Assembly: GCA_029260765.1 (NCBI GenBank)
Contig: JAJDCP010000094.1
Span: forward strand, 1-54,892
Direction of reading: 5' to 3'
Length of the DNA stretch: 54,892 nucleotides
Source: Planctomycetota bacterium
GTDB lineage: Bacteria; Planctomycetota; J058; JAJDCP01
The stretch's first letter is position 1. Each line of letters starts with the position of its first letter. This document shows positions 1 to 7,344 of the stretch, in pieces. The notes below the pieces were generated by a model. It was not told the DNA's origin. It worked only from the letters and a program-made list of their open reading frames with translations, and did no database searches. Both the position numbers and the translations under genes were made by a program.

Positions 1-30
1 TCTTACCTGGCCGGGTCACCCTCCCCCGCG

Positions 31-828
31 TTGGTCCCCCGCGACGGACCAGTCGGCGATGGAGCTGACCGGAAGAGGGTCTGGCAAGACACACTGCGAG
101 AGATTCTATCGTCCTCGACAGGCTCTGCATGGTTGGACTCACAGTCTGATGACGTCAAGATCCTGATCCTAGTATTAGGGCTGATCGCTTGGTCGATTCT
201 GGCCCTGATCGTCTTTTCTTTTGTTTCGAGATACTTCTACTACATCGCCGCCGTCGCGTTCCTCGCCGCTGGTGGCGTAGCTTGGCTCTGGTGGCGGCGC
301 GAGAAGCGGAAGGACGCTGATCATGCGACGGCACAGGTTGCGGCTGAGGCCGAGACTCACGCAGCTGACGTCCAATGTCCGAACTGCAAGAGTCGCGTCC
401 TCTCGGAGCTCTCGAACTGCCCCGAGTGCGCGTGCCCGATGGACGACTCCAAAGCGCAGGCAGACTTCGTAATCAAGATGACTGAGATCAACCTGCGCGC
501 GAAGGAGCTGAAGGCAAAGTCCAAAGTTGTGAAGAAGGTCCGCCGCAAAGTCTCTCCAGTCCGTCGGCGAAGTCGACGTAGCCCGCAAAGAGCTCCATAC
601 GTTCCCGGTATGTACTCAGAAGCAGTCATCACCTTTGTCCTCTACTGGTTCGCTTGGTTTCCTGGGATTGTGGCGAACCTCTTGTTCCTTTCAAAGGCGC
701 GCGATGTTCAGCGGCAGACGCGAGAAAGGCCCGGCGGCATGGGCTGCCTACAGCTTCAGTTGTTCATTTTTTTCTGGTTTCCACTGATCTTGATAGTGGT
801 GGCAATCTGGGGCGCATCAAGGGGCTAG
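31..828 (+). CDS. Membrane protein with central zinc ribbon
   Basis: About 265 residues, function unknown. Two hydrophobic segments lie near residues 44-88, followed by a charged stretch and a four-cysteine zinc ribbon (CPNC at about 116-119 and CPEC at about 130-133), a very basic Lys/Arg linker (about 155-190), and two further hydrophobic segments (about 198-222 and 243-262). This suggests a membrane protein with a cytoplasmic zinc-ribbon and basic region between membrane anchors. The frame stays open to the left window edge, so the TTG at 31 is only the first usual start inside the window and the true N-terminus may lie outside. No family recognised. Confidence 0.6.
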   Translation: MVPRDGPVGDGADRKRVWQDTLREILSSSTGSAWLDSQSDDVKILILVLGLIAWSILALIVFSFVSRYFYYIAAVAFLAAGGVAWLWWRREKRKDADHATAQVAAEAETHAADVQCPNCKSRVLSELSNCPECACPMDDSKAQADFVIKMTEINLRAKELKAKSKVVKKVRRKVSPVRRRSRRSPQRAPYVPGMYSEAVITFVLYWFAWFPGIVANLLFLSKARDVQRQTRERPGGMGCLQLQLFIFFWFPLILIVVAIWGASRG

Positions 829-1026
829 GACCGCGGGCGCCGACCTCAAGATCTCCACCCGACAGAGAGCCTCGAACTCCTCGAGCGTGGCCACCGTCTA
901 GTCCTTCGCGTTGTTGCCCTCCTGCAACCCGATTTCTTGCCGCCAGGCGATACTGGGCTCGAACCAAACGGGCGGTCCGGACAGTCGCGGACAATGGCCT
1001 ACACGATTGCCGGCGAAGCCGCACGG

Positions 1027-1611
1027 TCAGCGCGGGAGGCCCAGCTGATCCAGGATCTTCCTGCCGGCCTCGGCTCCAGCTTGGGCGCCGAGGTACATCC
1101 CGGCGCATGCGCAGCCAATCGCCACAAGCATCAGCGCCGCGCCCGTTTCCTTCGCTCCAAACGCAGCGGCACCTATTGCACAGACGAACGCGAGCAGCCC
1201 CAGCACTGGCGGGAACACCATGAGTGAGCCCAGGGACAGGAGGAGCGATGCGACGATGAAGAACGCTGCGACAGTTGAAGCGCAGCCCTCCGGCTCTGGC
1301 ACTTGCAGCGAAACGGGAACGGCACGAGGGATTGGCGGTTCCGGAGTGCCGGATGTCTGACGCGCCAACTGGCGCTTCAGCTCCTGCTCTCTTTCCAGCG
1401 CCTGATCCAGCTCCGCCTTCAGATCTCGCTTGCGCTCTCGCTCTTCCTCCGCGGCTTCGCGGGCGAGTTCCTGGTCTCTAAACTTCGCCCTCAGCTCGGC
1501 CTGCTTTGCCTCGGCTCGGGCTCGCAATGCAGCCATCTCCGCCTTGCCCTTGGCCTCCTCCGCGTCGAGTTCCTTTCGCGAGCGGATGCGTTCACCGGGT
1601 TTGAGGGCCAT
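1027..1611 (-). CDS. Coiled-coil membrane protein, unknown function
   Basis: 194 residues. The N-terminal half is an uninterrupted Ala/Glu/Lys/Arg-rich helix typical of a coiled coil (about residues 10-85). A Pro-rich hinge follows, then two or three hydrophobic segments rich in Ala, Gly and Leu up to the C-terminus. The start at 1611 is chosen because GGAAGA lies five bases upstream and the coiled coil begins immediately after it; the frame is open further upstream, but that part does not look like the same protein. It is convergent with the gene at 31-828. No catalytic motif is visible. Confidence 0.65.
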   Translation of the reverse strand: MALKPGERIRSRKELDAEEAKGKAEMAALRARAEAKQAELRAKFRDQELAREAAEEERERKRDLKAELDQALEREQELKRQLARQTSGTPEPPIPRAVPVSLQVPEPEGCASTVAAFFIVASLLLSLGSLMVFPPVLGLLAFVCAIGAAAFGAKETGAALMLVAIGCACAGMYLGAQAGAEAGRKILDQLGLPR

Positions 1612-2181
1612 GGCGATCTTCCGTGTTGTTTTCGGAAGGATGGCAGGAATGTCATGCACCCGCAAGACACGGAGCCTCCCAAAGGTGCAGTGCTGGCCGA
1701 CGCCTCCCCGGGTAGATGCTCGCGCGGCACGAGCGCAATGTCGTTGAAAATGTGGGGCACCGACAGTCATTCGCAGCCGAACGGCTCGTTGATGGTTGAG
1801 CCGCTCGATGAGTAACAGGCTCTCGAGCGAGCCGAGAAACGGCGCCTTACGCTCCACAACGAGCATGAACATGGCGACGCTCTCCGCCGGTTAGGTCTTC
1901 GGCACGAAGCAGTCGAGCGTTTGGTCGTGCTCGGCCACGACCTCCACTACGGATTTCAAAGCGCAATCGATTCACGCCCGCCCATGCCGCGCCCGCTCCG
2001 CCCAGCCGAACGATCCCGCAAGACCCTCCGGAACACAGCGCGATCCGTAAAAAAAACGTTCGTTCGTTCGGAATCAGCGGGAGGCCCGCCAGCCGCCTTT
2101 GGCAAATGCCAGGCCCGGGGAACGGATTCCCGAGCCGATCACCGCCGCGAATTCACGCGGCCCCCTCCGGAGAGCAGAACC
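1612..2181. other. 570-bp stretch with no firm gene; possible decayed minus-strand reading frames
   Basis: No intact gene. On the minus strand an ORF opens at 1872 behind a good GGAG and gives protein-like sequence for about 38 codons. Protein-like sequence then seems to continue in another minus-strand frame (around 1760 down to 1640) before turning into noise. A third short minus-strand frame ends with TAA near 1892-1894. This pattern fits a frameshifted remnant gene, but I recognise no family. An A-run followed by short CGTT repeats (about 2049-2070) lies in the leader of the next gene. Confidence 0.3.
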
Positions 2182-2829
2182 ATGAGCGCAACGTTGACCA
2201 AGCGGGAACGCAGAGCAGCCAAGCTGGCCAGCAAGCCCGCCCCCGTGACCGAAGCGGCCGCCCCCGTGGCCAAGCCCGCCCCCAAGCCCGAAGCGGCCAG
2301 CAAGCCCGCCCCCGTGGCCGCCCCCGTGCTGACGCAGCAAGAGCAGCCGCACAGCCAGCGGCCCGCCAAGCCCGCCCCCGTCGAGAGCCCCGCTGTGCGG
2401 GCCTTCACGGCTGCCATGGACGCCGTTTCCGTCGAAGAATTGCAACAGCAAGCGGCCGCCGCCGCTACCGCAAAGGCCCTTGTGGCGGCCGGAATGAAAG
2501 ACGCGAAAGAGCTGACGGGCCGGGCCCGCCGTATCGCAGAGCGGCGCGCCAAGCGGGCTGCAATGGACGTCGAGCAGCACGGCGATCCCGCCCACCAAAA
2601 GGCGGCCGATATGGTACGCCGCTTCCGCCGCGCGGCCCAAAAGGGAACCGATCTGAGCGGGCTGCTCGCCGACTACAAAGCGGCCGCTGACAAGGCCCTT
2701 GCGGCCGCCGCCGCGATCGTTTCCGCCGTTGACGAATGCACGTTCCTGGCTTCCGCCGCCGCGACCGCCGACGCCGCTGCCCGCGCTGCCCGCAAGGCCA
2801 GCTTGGACGCGGCGCGGGCCCGCCGCTAG
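2182..2829 (+). CDS. Ala/Lys/Pro-rich low-complexity protein
   Basis: 215 residues. The first 80 residues are repeats of the type KPAPV/ASKPAP, giving a disordered, basic, proline-rich tail. The rest is Ala/Arg/Lys/Gln-rich and almost entirely helical, resembling histone-H1-like or nucleoid-associated basic proteins. The start is set by the ATG at 2182, preceded by GGAGAG with good spacing; the frame is open upstream to 1921 but without coding character. A DNA- or RNA-binding structural role is only inferred from charge and composition. GC is extreme because of the GCC/CCC codon runs. Confidence 0.7.
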   Translation: MSATLTKRERRAAKLASKPAPVTEAAAPVAKPAPKPEAASKPAPVAAPVLTQQEQPHSQRPAKPAPVESPAVRAFTAAMDAVSVEELQQQAAAAATAKALVAAGMKDAKELTGRARRIAERRAKRAAMDVEQHGDPAHQKAADMVRRFRRAAQKGTDLSGLLADYKAAADKALAAAAAIVSAVDECTFLASAAATADAAARAARKASLDAARARR

Positions 2830-2910
2830 TACCCGTGCCCCGGCGGACGAATCCGGGGCCAAACAACGCGGGCCGGGCGCTTTCCCGGCGGGGGACAATG
2901 ATTCAGGTTA

Positions 2911-2951
2911 GACGTGCCGCGCGGATTGTGCTTTTGCTGCCGCCTGTCTGC
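2911..2951. repeat. 41-bp direct repeat, copy 1
   Basis: A perfect 41-base match to 3066-3106, beginning GACGTGCCGCGCGGATTGTG and ending in CTGTCTGC. The match stops abruptly on both sides. Confidence 0.9.
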
Positions 2952-2990
2952 TTTCCCGAATCGTCCCCCCCGATATTCAGTTTTTGAGCG

Positions 2991-3010
2991 CCCGCGGGGC
3001 TTCCCGCGGG
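2991..3010. other. Strong GC hairpin between the direct repeats
   Basis: CCCGCGGG, a four-base loop GCTT, then CCCGCGGG. Each arm is itself palindromic. No T-run follows, so it is not a classical terminator. Confidence 0.6.
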
Positions 3011-3065
3011 GACGGCTGGTCTACGGCAGGGGCTTCCCCCCGGCGCCCGGATCGAGCCCGCGAAG

Positions 3066-3106
3066 GACGTGCCGCGCGGATTGTGCTTTTGCTGCCGCCT
3101 GTCTGC
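3066..3106. repeat. 41-bp direct repeat, copy 2
   Basis: Identical to 2911-2951 at a distance of 155 bp, an order compatible with iterons or a duplicated regulatory or attachment site. The next base differs between copies (T versus C). Confidence 0.9.
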
Positions 3107-3578
3107 CTTCGCCGGTTGAGCCGTCCCTACAATTTTCCGTTGTTTTCTCACGCAGAGAAAATCCCGGCCCGCAAGGGTTCACGGGGGCGGTCCGCCGAGA
3201 GGCGCACCATGTGTGGGGGAAGCAGGGCGAAGTCATCCGTCCAAACCGGCGCCTCGCGCGCTGGTTCGACCAGGGCGGGCTGCTCAGACCGGCAAGCCGG
3301 CGAGATCTGTATCGCGACAGCGCTTGGCCGCTAGCTTGCAGTGACACCGTCCGCATACCAGCTTCTCTCAAGGTTCTACGCCCCAGTGAAACGGGAGCCA
3401 TGGTCGGCTCGCAGACACGCGAGCTCGTACGGCACGACCCCCGCCATGGCCCAAAAACTGCAAACTCCCCGTGTGTTCACGCCACGAACGCCTATGGGCG
3501 TCGCCACGACCCGTCTCTACGACGGCGAGCGACCTCCGCCTCCAGGCCGAGCGACCACGGGCAACCGCGACGATAGAC

Positions 3579-3726
3579 ACGGCAGGGTAAGACCTGGATT
3601 TGTCACACCGCGGACGCCGAGACGGGGAGATTGGCATGCTTCAAACATGCCCACGGCTGCCTCACGACTTGACAACTCGTGGGGAGGCAACCTAGCAAGT
3701 CCCCCGGTTCGACTCCGGGCTGCCGT
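3579..3726 (+). ncRNA. tRNA-like element with T-arm and UCA anticodon-like hairpin
   Basis: A canonical T-arm (CCCGG, loop TTCGACT, CCGGG, 3703-3719) is followed by CTGCCGT, which pairs perfectly with ACGGCAG at 3579-3585. Inside lies a six-bp hairpin GGCATG/CATGCC with the seven-base loop CTTCAAA (3633-3651), the form of an anticodon arm with anticodon UCA, as in selenocysteine or opal-suppressor tRNAs. A long arm GCCTCACGA/TCGT...GAGGC (3658-3688) follows. At 148 bases it is about 50 too long for a tRNA-Sec and no normal D-arm is found. It may be a degenerate or unusual tRNA, or a chance assembly. Confidence 0.3.
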
Positions 3727-3837
3727 TTTCGCTGAAGAACTGGCCAGGCCACCCGCAATGGGCCCTGGGGATGGTACACACGAGGCACGCGGCCGTTGAA
3801 CCGCGTACCAGGTTGCCCGGCGATCCTTTTCTGTCCT

Positions 3838-3867
3838 GAGCCCGCTGCACGTTGCGCGGGCTCTTTC
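3838..3867 (+). terminator. Rho-independent terminator-like hairpin
   Basis: GAGCCCGC (3838-3845) pairs with GCGGGCTC (3856-3863), followed by TTTCT. It ends just before a second, stronger terminator. Confidence 0.6.
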
Positions 3868-3874
3868 TGTGCCT

Positions 3875-3900
3875 GCCCGCGCCTTGTGCGCGGGCTTTTT
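3875..3900 (+). terminator. Terminator hairpin in front of a ribosome binding site (copy 1)
   Basis: GCCCGCGC, loop CTTGT, GCGCGGGC, then TTTTT. The T-run leads straight into CATTGGAGAA and the ATG at 3915. Nearly identical elements occur at 6914 and 7787. Confidence 0.85.
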
Positions 3901-3914
3901 CATTGGAGAACGTC

Positions 3915-4079
3915 ATGACCTATCGCCAAACCGCCACAGTGTCAGCGCACCAAAGCCACCTCCGCCAGGGGAGCCTGCCGGAGCTGTTCCCGGTCCTCGC
4001 GGAGAAGGACGAAGCCAGTGCATGGCTCGAGAAGAAGAACCCCGAGATCCTGGCCGACTGGATGCTGGTGACCGCGTGA
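3915..4079 (+). CDS. Small protein, first gene of the early-type cluster
   Basis: 54 residues, acidic C-terminal half, no membrane segment or known motif. The ATG at 3915 is preceded by GGAG at proper spacing; the frame extends upstream to 3852 only through the terminator hairpin, so the shorter form is preferred. Unknown function. Confidence 0.6.
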   Translation: MTYRQTATVSAHQSHLRQGSLPELFPVLAEKDEASAWLEKKNPEILADWMLVTA

Positions 4080-4083
4080 GCCT

Positions 4084-4248
4084 CTGCATCTCCGGTTCGG
4101 CGACGAGCTCGCCGCACTCCGCGTTCTCGCCGACAAGGCCTACCACGTCGACCCCGCGCGGGGCCGAATCCTCATGACCCGCGCCGAACAGCTGCGCGTT
4201 GCCCTCGGGGGCGAGCCGTCCCCGATCCCAGTGGAGACGGTCTATTGA
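4084..4248 (+). CDS. Possible small protein without a standard start
   Basis: The frame reads as a convincing helical peptide (HLRFGDELAALRVLADKAYH...) ending at TGA 4246-4248, but no ATG, GTG or TTG is available before the internal ATG at 4174. The frame opens at 4072, inside the end of the previous gene. CTG at 4084 is a guess. It may be started by reinitiation, may be a frameshifted continuation of 3915-4079, or may only be the 24-codon ORF from 4174. Confidence 0.35.
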   Translation: MHLRFGDELAALRVLADKAYHVDPARGRILMTRAEQLRVALGGEPSPIPVETVY

Positions 4249-4310
4249 GCACCGTCGCTGTCCTGTTGTGCGCCGTGGTCATTGTGGCCGCGGCCGTGTC
4301 AATTCGCTGA
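4245..4310 (+). CDS. 21-residue single-span membrane peptide
   Basis: A TTG start overlaps the stop of the preceding frame (TTGA), and the product is almost entirely hydrophobic (STVAVLLCAVVIVAAAVSIR), one membrane helix. It lies 25 bases before the secreted protein gene at 4336. Overlap and composition support translation, but the size makes this tentative. Confidence 0.4.
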   Translation: MSTVAVLLCAVVIVAAAVSIR

Positions 4311-4335
4311 AGGAGTCTGACCCAAGGAGACAACC

Positions 4336-4563
4336 ATGCGCAAGCTCCTCCTGTCCGCCGCGCTCTGTTGCGCGGCGTTGTGCGTTCCGGCTTCGGCCGC
4401 TGCGCACCAACCCAAGCCGGTGACGCCGGCGCAAGAAATGGTGGAGGACGCCGAGCGCTTCCACCTGTTCCTGCACGAGCACTTCCAGGCTGCCACCGGG
4501 CGCCCCGCGCCCAAGCTCCCCGCCTGGCTCGAAGAGCTCCTCCCGATCGAGAGGACGTTCTGA
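4336..4563 (+). CDS. Small secreted protein with signal peptide
   Basis: 75 residues. The N-terminus is a clear Sec signal peptide: MRK, a hydrophobic core LLLSAALCCAALCV and an A-S-A-type cleavage region near residues 20-23. The mature part is about 50 residues, rich in His, Glu and Pro. The ATG follows AAGGAGACAACC. Export to the periplasm is predicted; the role is unknown. Confidence 0.7.
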   Translation: MRKLLLSAALCCAALCVPASAAAHQPKPVTPAQEMVEDAERFHLFLHEHFQAATGRPAPKLPAWLEELLPIERTF

Positions 4564-4700
4564 TACTGCACCCCAACGACACGCACCGGATCACCCCCCG
4601 CGGGGTCCGGCACTACCTGGAACTCGGCGGCCTGGCCGACCACGACTTCATCGTTGCGGTCCTGGCCCTGCTGCCCCTGCCCACGGAGGCATCGCCTTGA
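4560..4700 (+). CDS. Possible small protein overlapping the secreted protein's stop
   Basis: 46 codons (ILHPNDTHRITPRGVRHYLELGG...) that read like real protein and end exactly at the TTGA junction used by the next gene. The only start near the open end is CTG at 4560, overlapping the previous TGA. Translation by coupling is plausible; function unknown. Confidence 0.4.
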   Translation: MILHPNDTHRITPRGVRHYLELGGLADHDFIVAVLALLPLPTEASP

Positions 4701-4861
4701 ATGTCTACAAAGTCACCCGGACCGGGCCCGAGAGCAACACGAACACCAAGTACGTCGGGGCGAACAGCATCACCGGAGCCTTGAGCGTGTACGCCCGCCA
4801 CGTCGGCGTCAACGGCAAGGATAGCCTAGACATCCAGCGGCTCGGCCCGCCGCACACATGA
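4697..4861 (+). CDS. Small conserved-looking protein
   Basis: 54 residues, beginning with TTG in a TTGA overlap and ending in an ATGA overlap with the next gene. It is rich in Asn, Thr and Val (VYKVTRTGP...), looks like a compact beta domain and is of unknown function. Confidence 0.6.
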   Translation: MNVYKVTRTGPESNTNTKYVGANSITGALSVYARHVGVNGKDSLDIQRLGPPHT

Positions 4862-5043
4862 TCGACCCGAACGACCCGCCCGCATACGTCGCGGCCGACT
4901 GGAGCGATGGCCAAGTCACTGTCACGCCCCGACCGCTCGTGCTGCGCTATGTCGCGCTGTACGGAACCGCGCCGAAGAACCTGCCGGCCTGGCGTCCGGC
5001 CACCCAGGAAGAGATCCAACACTACCTAGCGCGCTCCACCTGA
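4858..5043 (+). CDS. Small acidic protein
   Basis: 61 residues, ATG overlapping the preceding TGA (ATGA). No motif recognised. Its last codons form the 5' side of the T-arm-like hairpin at 5028-5068. Confidence 0.65.
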   Translation: MIDPNDPPAYVAADWSDGQVTVTPRPLVLRYVALYGTAPKNLPAWRPATQEEIQHYLARST

Positions 5044-5068
5044 GCCGGGTTCGACTCCCGGCCGCGCT
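5028..5068 (+). other. tRNA minihelix-like hairpin (acceptor plus T-arm)
   Basis: CCGGG, loop TTCGACT, CCCGG (5045-5061) is a textbook T-arm with the same seven-base loop as at 3703-3719. Flanking AGCGCG (5028-5033) pairs with CGCGCT (5063-5068) like an acceptor stem. D- and anticodon arms are absent. It lies across the end of one gene and the gap before the next. It may be a tRNA remnant, a processing signal or chance. Confidence 0.35.
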
Positions 5069-5101
5069 ATGCCCGCAATCCCGCGGGCTGGAGGGAAGAC
5101 C

Positions 5102-5257
5102 GTGGAAGAACTACGGCACAATCTGGCCAAGTGCGTCCGTTTGGCGGGGAAGAACCCGCCGTCGGACCGCGAGTTGCGCAGCCTTCGGACGTGGTGCCTG
5201 TCGATGGCCCACACGACCGCGGTGCTGCTCGAGCAGCGCGAGCTCGCAAAGCGATGA
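5102..5257 (+). CDS. Small helical protein
   Basis: 51 residues from GTG at 5102, which has GGAGGGAAGACC directly before it. The ATG at 5069 in the same frame lacks a ribosome binding site and would start inside the T-arm-like hairpin. Two amphipathic helices, two cysteines, unknown function. It ends in an ATGA overlap with the next gene. Confidence 0.6.
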   Translation: MEELRHNLAKCVRLAGKNPPSDRELRSLRTWCLSMAHTTAVLLEQRELAKR

Positions 5258-5391
5258 GCGCGCCATACGACTACGCCCGCGAGATCTACGACGCTCGCAA
5301 CCACGCGGAGCCGATCGAGATCGACCCGAACGACAACATCGAGCCCGACGAGCGTCGGCGCCGCAGCTCCTGGGGGGATCGCTGTGACTGA
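5254..5391 (+). CDS. Small acidic/basic peptide
   Basis: 45 residues: an acidic middle (EPIEIDPNDNIEPDE) followed by a run of arginines. The ATG overlaps the previous stop, and the end overlaps the GTG of the next gene. Unknown. Confidence 0.55.
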   Translation: MSAPYDYAREIYDARNHAEPIEIDPNDNIEPDERRRRSSWGDRCD

Positions 5392-5713
5392 CCCCGAAGA
5401 ACAACCTGACTGTTTTGCATGCCCCGGGTGGGGCATTTTCAATGCTGGCCCGTCCGGCCTGGGCGGGGACATCGAGCGCTGCGACAACTGCGCGCAGCTG
5501 CCCGACGACAACGCAGCCGTGGCCAAAGCTAGGACGGCTGGCCTGATCCTTGACGGCTGGGTCGTTGAAGGACGCACCGACGCCAACGCGCTGGACGCGA
5601 TCACCGAGGCGATGTCTGGCACCGAATGGAACGCCGACACGCTGGACCTGGTCGCGAATCTGGTCCGGTGTACCGGCCGAATCATCACCGAACCAGGGGA
5701 GAACCATGGATAA
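5384..5713 (+). CDS. Small Cys-containing protein
   Basis: 109 residues, GTG start. Two CxxC pairs (CFAC near residue 10 and CDNC near 33) enclose about 20 residues, consistent with a short zinc-binding domain. The C-terminal two thirds is acidic and helical. It overlaps the next gene by eight bases. Unknown phage-type protein. Confidence 0.65.
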   Translation: MTDPEEQPDCFACPGWGIFNAGPSGLGGDIERCDNCAQLPDDNAAVAKARTAGLILDGWVVEGRTDANALDAITEAMSGTEWNADTLDLVANLVRCTGRIITEPGENHG

Positions 5714-6098
5714 GAAAGAGCGCTATCTCGAGGTCGAGGCGCCTGACCGCAAGGCCGTCGTCGAATTCCTCGGCCGGCGCGACGGCGCCTTCGGCGCGGT
5801 GGTCGAGCTCGCCATCGAGGCGGGCACGTTGTCCATCAAGGTGAAGTGCTCGCACGGGCCCGGACAGTCTACCTTCGGTGTCCACGACTTCGACATCGCC
5901 CTGGTGGACGACGGCGGCATCACCGACGCCATCGAGGACGCCCGTAACCTGCCGCGGGAGGCCTGCGAGACGCTCCTGGAGGCCAACGGCTTCGCAGTCA
6001 GCTACGGCGAGCCCCTGGAAAGCCTCCGCGAGGCCATCCAGGTGAACCTCGACGACGGGACCATCCTGCCGGAGGACGTCTTGGAGGCCAGCGGATGA
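5706..6098 (+). CDS. Small acidic protein
   Basis: 130 residues, ATG at 5706 with GGGGAGAACC before it. Alternating beta and helix pattern, strongly acidic, no cysteines except two scattered ones. It overlaps both neighbours. Function unknown; DNA-mimic-type acidity is noted but not diagnostic. Confidence 0.65.
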   Translation: MDKKERYLEVEAPDRKAVVEFLGRRDGAFGAVVELAIEAGTLSIKVKCSHGPGQSTFGVHDFDIALVDDGGITDAIEDARNLPREACETLLEANGFAVSYGEPLESLREAIQVNLDDGTILPEDVLEASG

Positions 6099-6685
6099 AG
6101 CCCGAATGCGACTGCGGCCTGTGCCGCAAGCGCGCCGCTGCTTCCGCCGACGGCCGCTGCTACGACTGCGAGCAGGACTATGAGTGCAACGTCCATTGCT
6201 GCTACGAGCACCTTGAGGACCAGCCGTGCGGAACCTGCCGCGTGGCGGCCGACAGCGCCGCGATTGCCAACGGCGGCGGCCAGCCGTGCGGCCTGAACGC
6301 CGACTGGTGCATAACCGCCTACTACTTCGGTTGCTGCGGGGGGATCGATCGTGGTCCCAACCGCACCGATGGCGGCCTCTACATCCTCGACACCGAGCTC
6401 GAAGACCAGTGGGAGCTGGTCCAACGCTTCTACCGCGAGGACGGCAACGACAAGTGCGTCCCCCTGGCTTGCGGCACCGTGAAGGAGTGCCTCGCCGCCC
6501 TCGAAGAGCACCGCGAGACAGTCAAGCGCACCTTGGACGCCGCCGAGCGCGGGTTCTGGCGCGCGATCGCCCGAGCATACCCGGCCATCAAGACCGGGGA
6601 CTTCCCGCCGAACGCCGCCGCGGGCCTGCGCACAGCCATGCGCGACGCGCTGGGCACCTGGGTCTGCGGCAACCAACCACTCTGA
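6095..6685 (+). CDS. Cysteine-rich protein, probable zinc-binding
   Basis: 196 residues. The first 80 hold about 14 cysteines in CxC, CxxC and CC groups (CDCGLC, CYDC, CNVHCC, CGTC), then CCGG near residue 87, so at least two zinc sites are likely. The C-terminal half is helical. The ATG overlaps the previous TGA. I do not recognise the family; nucleic-acid binding is a reasonable but unproved guess. Confidence 0.7.
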   Translation: MKPECDCGLCRKRAAASADGRCYDCEQDYECNVHCCYEHLEDQPCGTCRVAADSAAIANGGGQPCGLNADWCITAYYFGCCGGIDRGPNRTDGGLYILDTELEDQWELVQRFYREDGNDKCVPLACGTVKECLAALEEHRETVKRTLDAAERGFWRAIARAYPAIKTGDFPPNAAAGLRTAMRDALGTWVCGNQPL

Positions 6686-6694
6686 GGAGCCACT

Positions 6695-6886
6695 ATGTCT
6701 CGCAATTACTACTGCGTTCAGATGGACAGCTGGGGTCCGCCGTTCATCCCGGCATCGACCTACACCAGCCTCAAGAGCGCACAGACAGAAGCCCGGCGCC
6801 GAGGACCGGGTCTCGAGGGAAGCCCGCAAATCATCTGGCGCAACTCGGTACGCCACGCTGCGAGCGGTTGGGATCGTGTCCGATGA
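6695..6886 (+). CDS. Small protein
   Basis: 63 residues, ATG preceded by GAGGAGCCACT. Tyr-, Ser- and Trp-rich N-terminus, basic C-terminus, no known motif. Its stop overlaps an upstream in-frame ATG (6883) of the next gene. Confidence 0.6.
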   Translation: MSRNYYCVQMDSWGPPFIPASTYTSLKSAQTEARRRGPGLEGSPQIIWRNSVRHAASGWDRVR

Positions 6887-6913
6887 GCACGCACCGAGAG
6901 TCGCCCGCAACCC

Positions 6914-6938
6914 GCCCGCGCAACCGCGCGGGCTTTTT
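6914..6938 (+). terminator. Terminator hairpin in front of a ribosome binding site (copy 2)
   Basis: GCCCGCGC, loop AACC, GCGCGGGC, TTTTT, followed by CAATGGAGACTCC and the ATG at 6952. Same stem and same downstream layout as at 3875 and 7787, with a different loop. Confidence 0.85.
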
Positions 6939-6951
6939 CAATGGAGACTCC

Positions 6952-7344
6952 ATGATCATCACCAGCTTCGACCGCAACCACTGCCGCCTCGTGAGCGCCC
7001 GTGTGATTGCCACGCTGCAACCGCTCGCCCAAGAGCTCGGCGTTCAGATCAAGGCCGGACGTGGCAGCTACCGCGGCGGCGCCTTCACCCTGAAGCTCGA
7101 GGTCGCCGTGATCCAAGAGGGTGGCCAGGCCGCCACCCGCGAGGCCACCGACTTTCTGCGCTTGGCCAAGTACCACGGCCTCGACCCCGAGCACCTGGGC
7201 GCGACCTTCACGACCGGCGGCAACACCTACCGGATCACCGGTTGGCGCACCAAAGCCCGGAAGCGGCCGGTCCAGTCGGTCCGGGTCGACAACGGCAAGC
7301 TCTACGTCTGGCCCGCTGCGCGGGTCGTAGGGCTGCTGGCATGA
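6952..7344 (+). CDS. Small phage-type protein
   Basis: 130 residues, a compact alpha/beta protein with a basic C-terminus and no recognised motif. The ATG at 6952 has GGAG seven bases upstream. A second in-frame ATG at 6883 overlaps the previous stop but would run through the terminator hairpin, adding 23 Arg/Pro-rich residues. If transcription reads through, both forms are possible. Confidence 0.65.
   Translation: MIITSFDRNHCRLVSARVIATLQPLAQELGVQIKAGRGSYRGGAFTLKLEVAVIQEGGQAATREATDFLRLAKYHGLDPEHLGATFTTGGNTYRITGWRTKARKRPVQSVRVDNGKLYVWPAARVVGLLA

Larger units (their letters stand above)
2830..3914. other. 1.1-kb structured non-coding region
   Basis: No convincing protein gene on either strand; reading frames here lack ribosome binding sites and protein-like composition. 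It holds a 41-bp direct repeat (2911 and 3066), an 8-bp GC hairpin between the copies, several short inverted repeats, a tRNA-like element (3579-3726) and two rho-independent terminators (3838 and 3875) just before the small-gene run. Such density of structure is what one expects of a replication origin, a packaging or attachment region, or an RNA locus. The sequence alone does not decide which. Confidence 0.5.

Noticed and set aside
817..894. Minus-strand 25-codon ORF (GTG start, AAGG upstream, protein-like LEEFEALCRVEIL)
   Set aside because: Too short, overlaps the end of the gene at 31-828, and no context supports it; it may be a gene remnant.
945..975. T-loop-like GGTTCGAGCC on the minus strand
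   Set aside because: The flanking five bases pair poorly and no acceptor or anticodon arm is found nearby, so it is not called as a tRNA.
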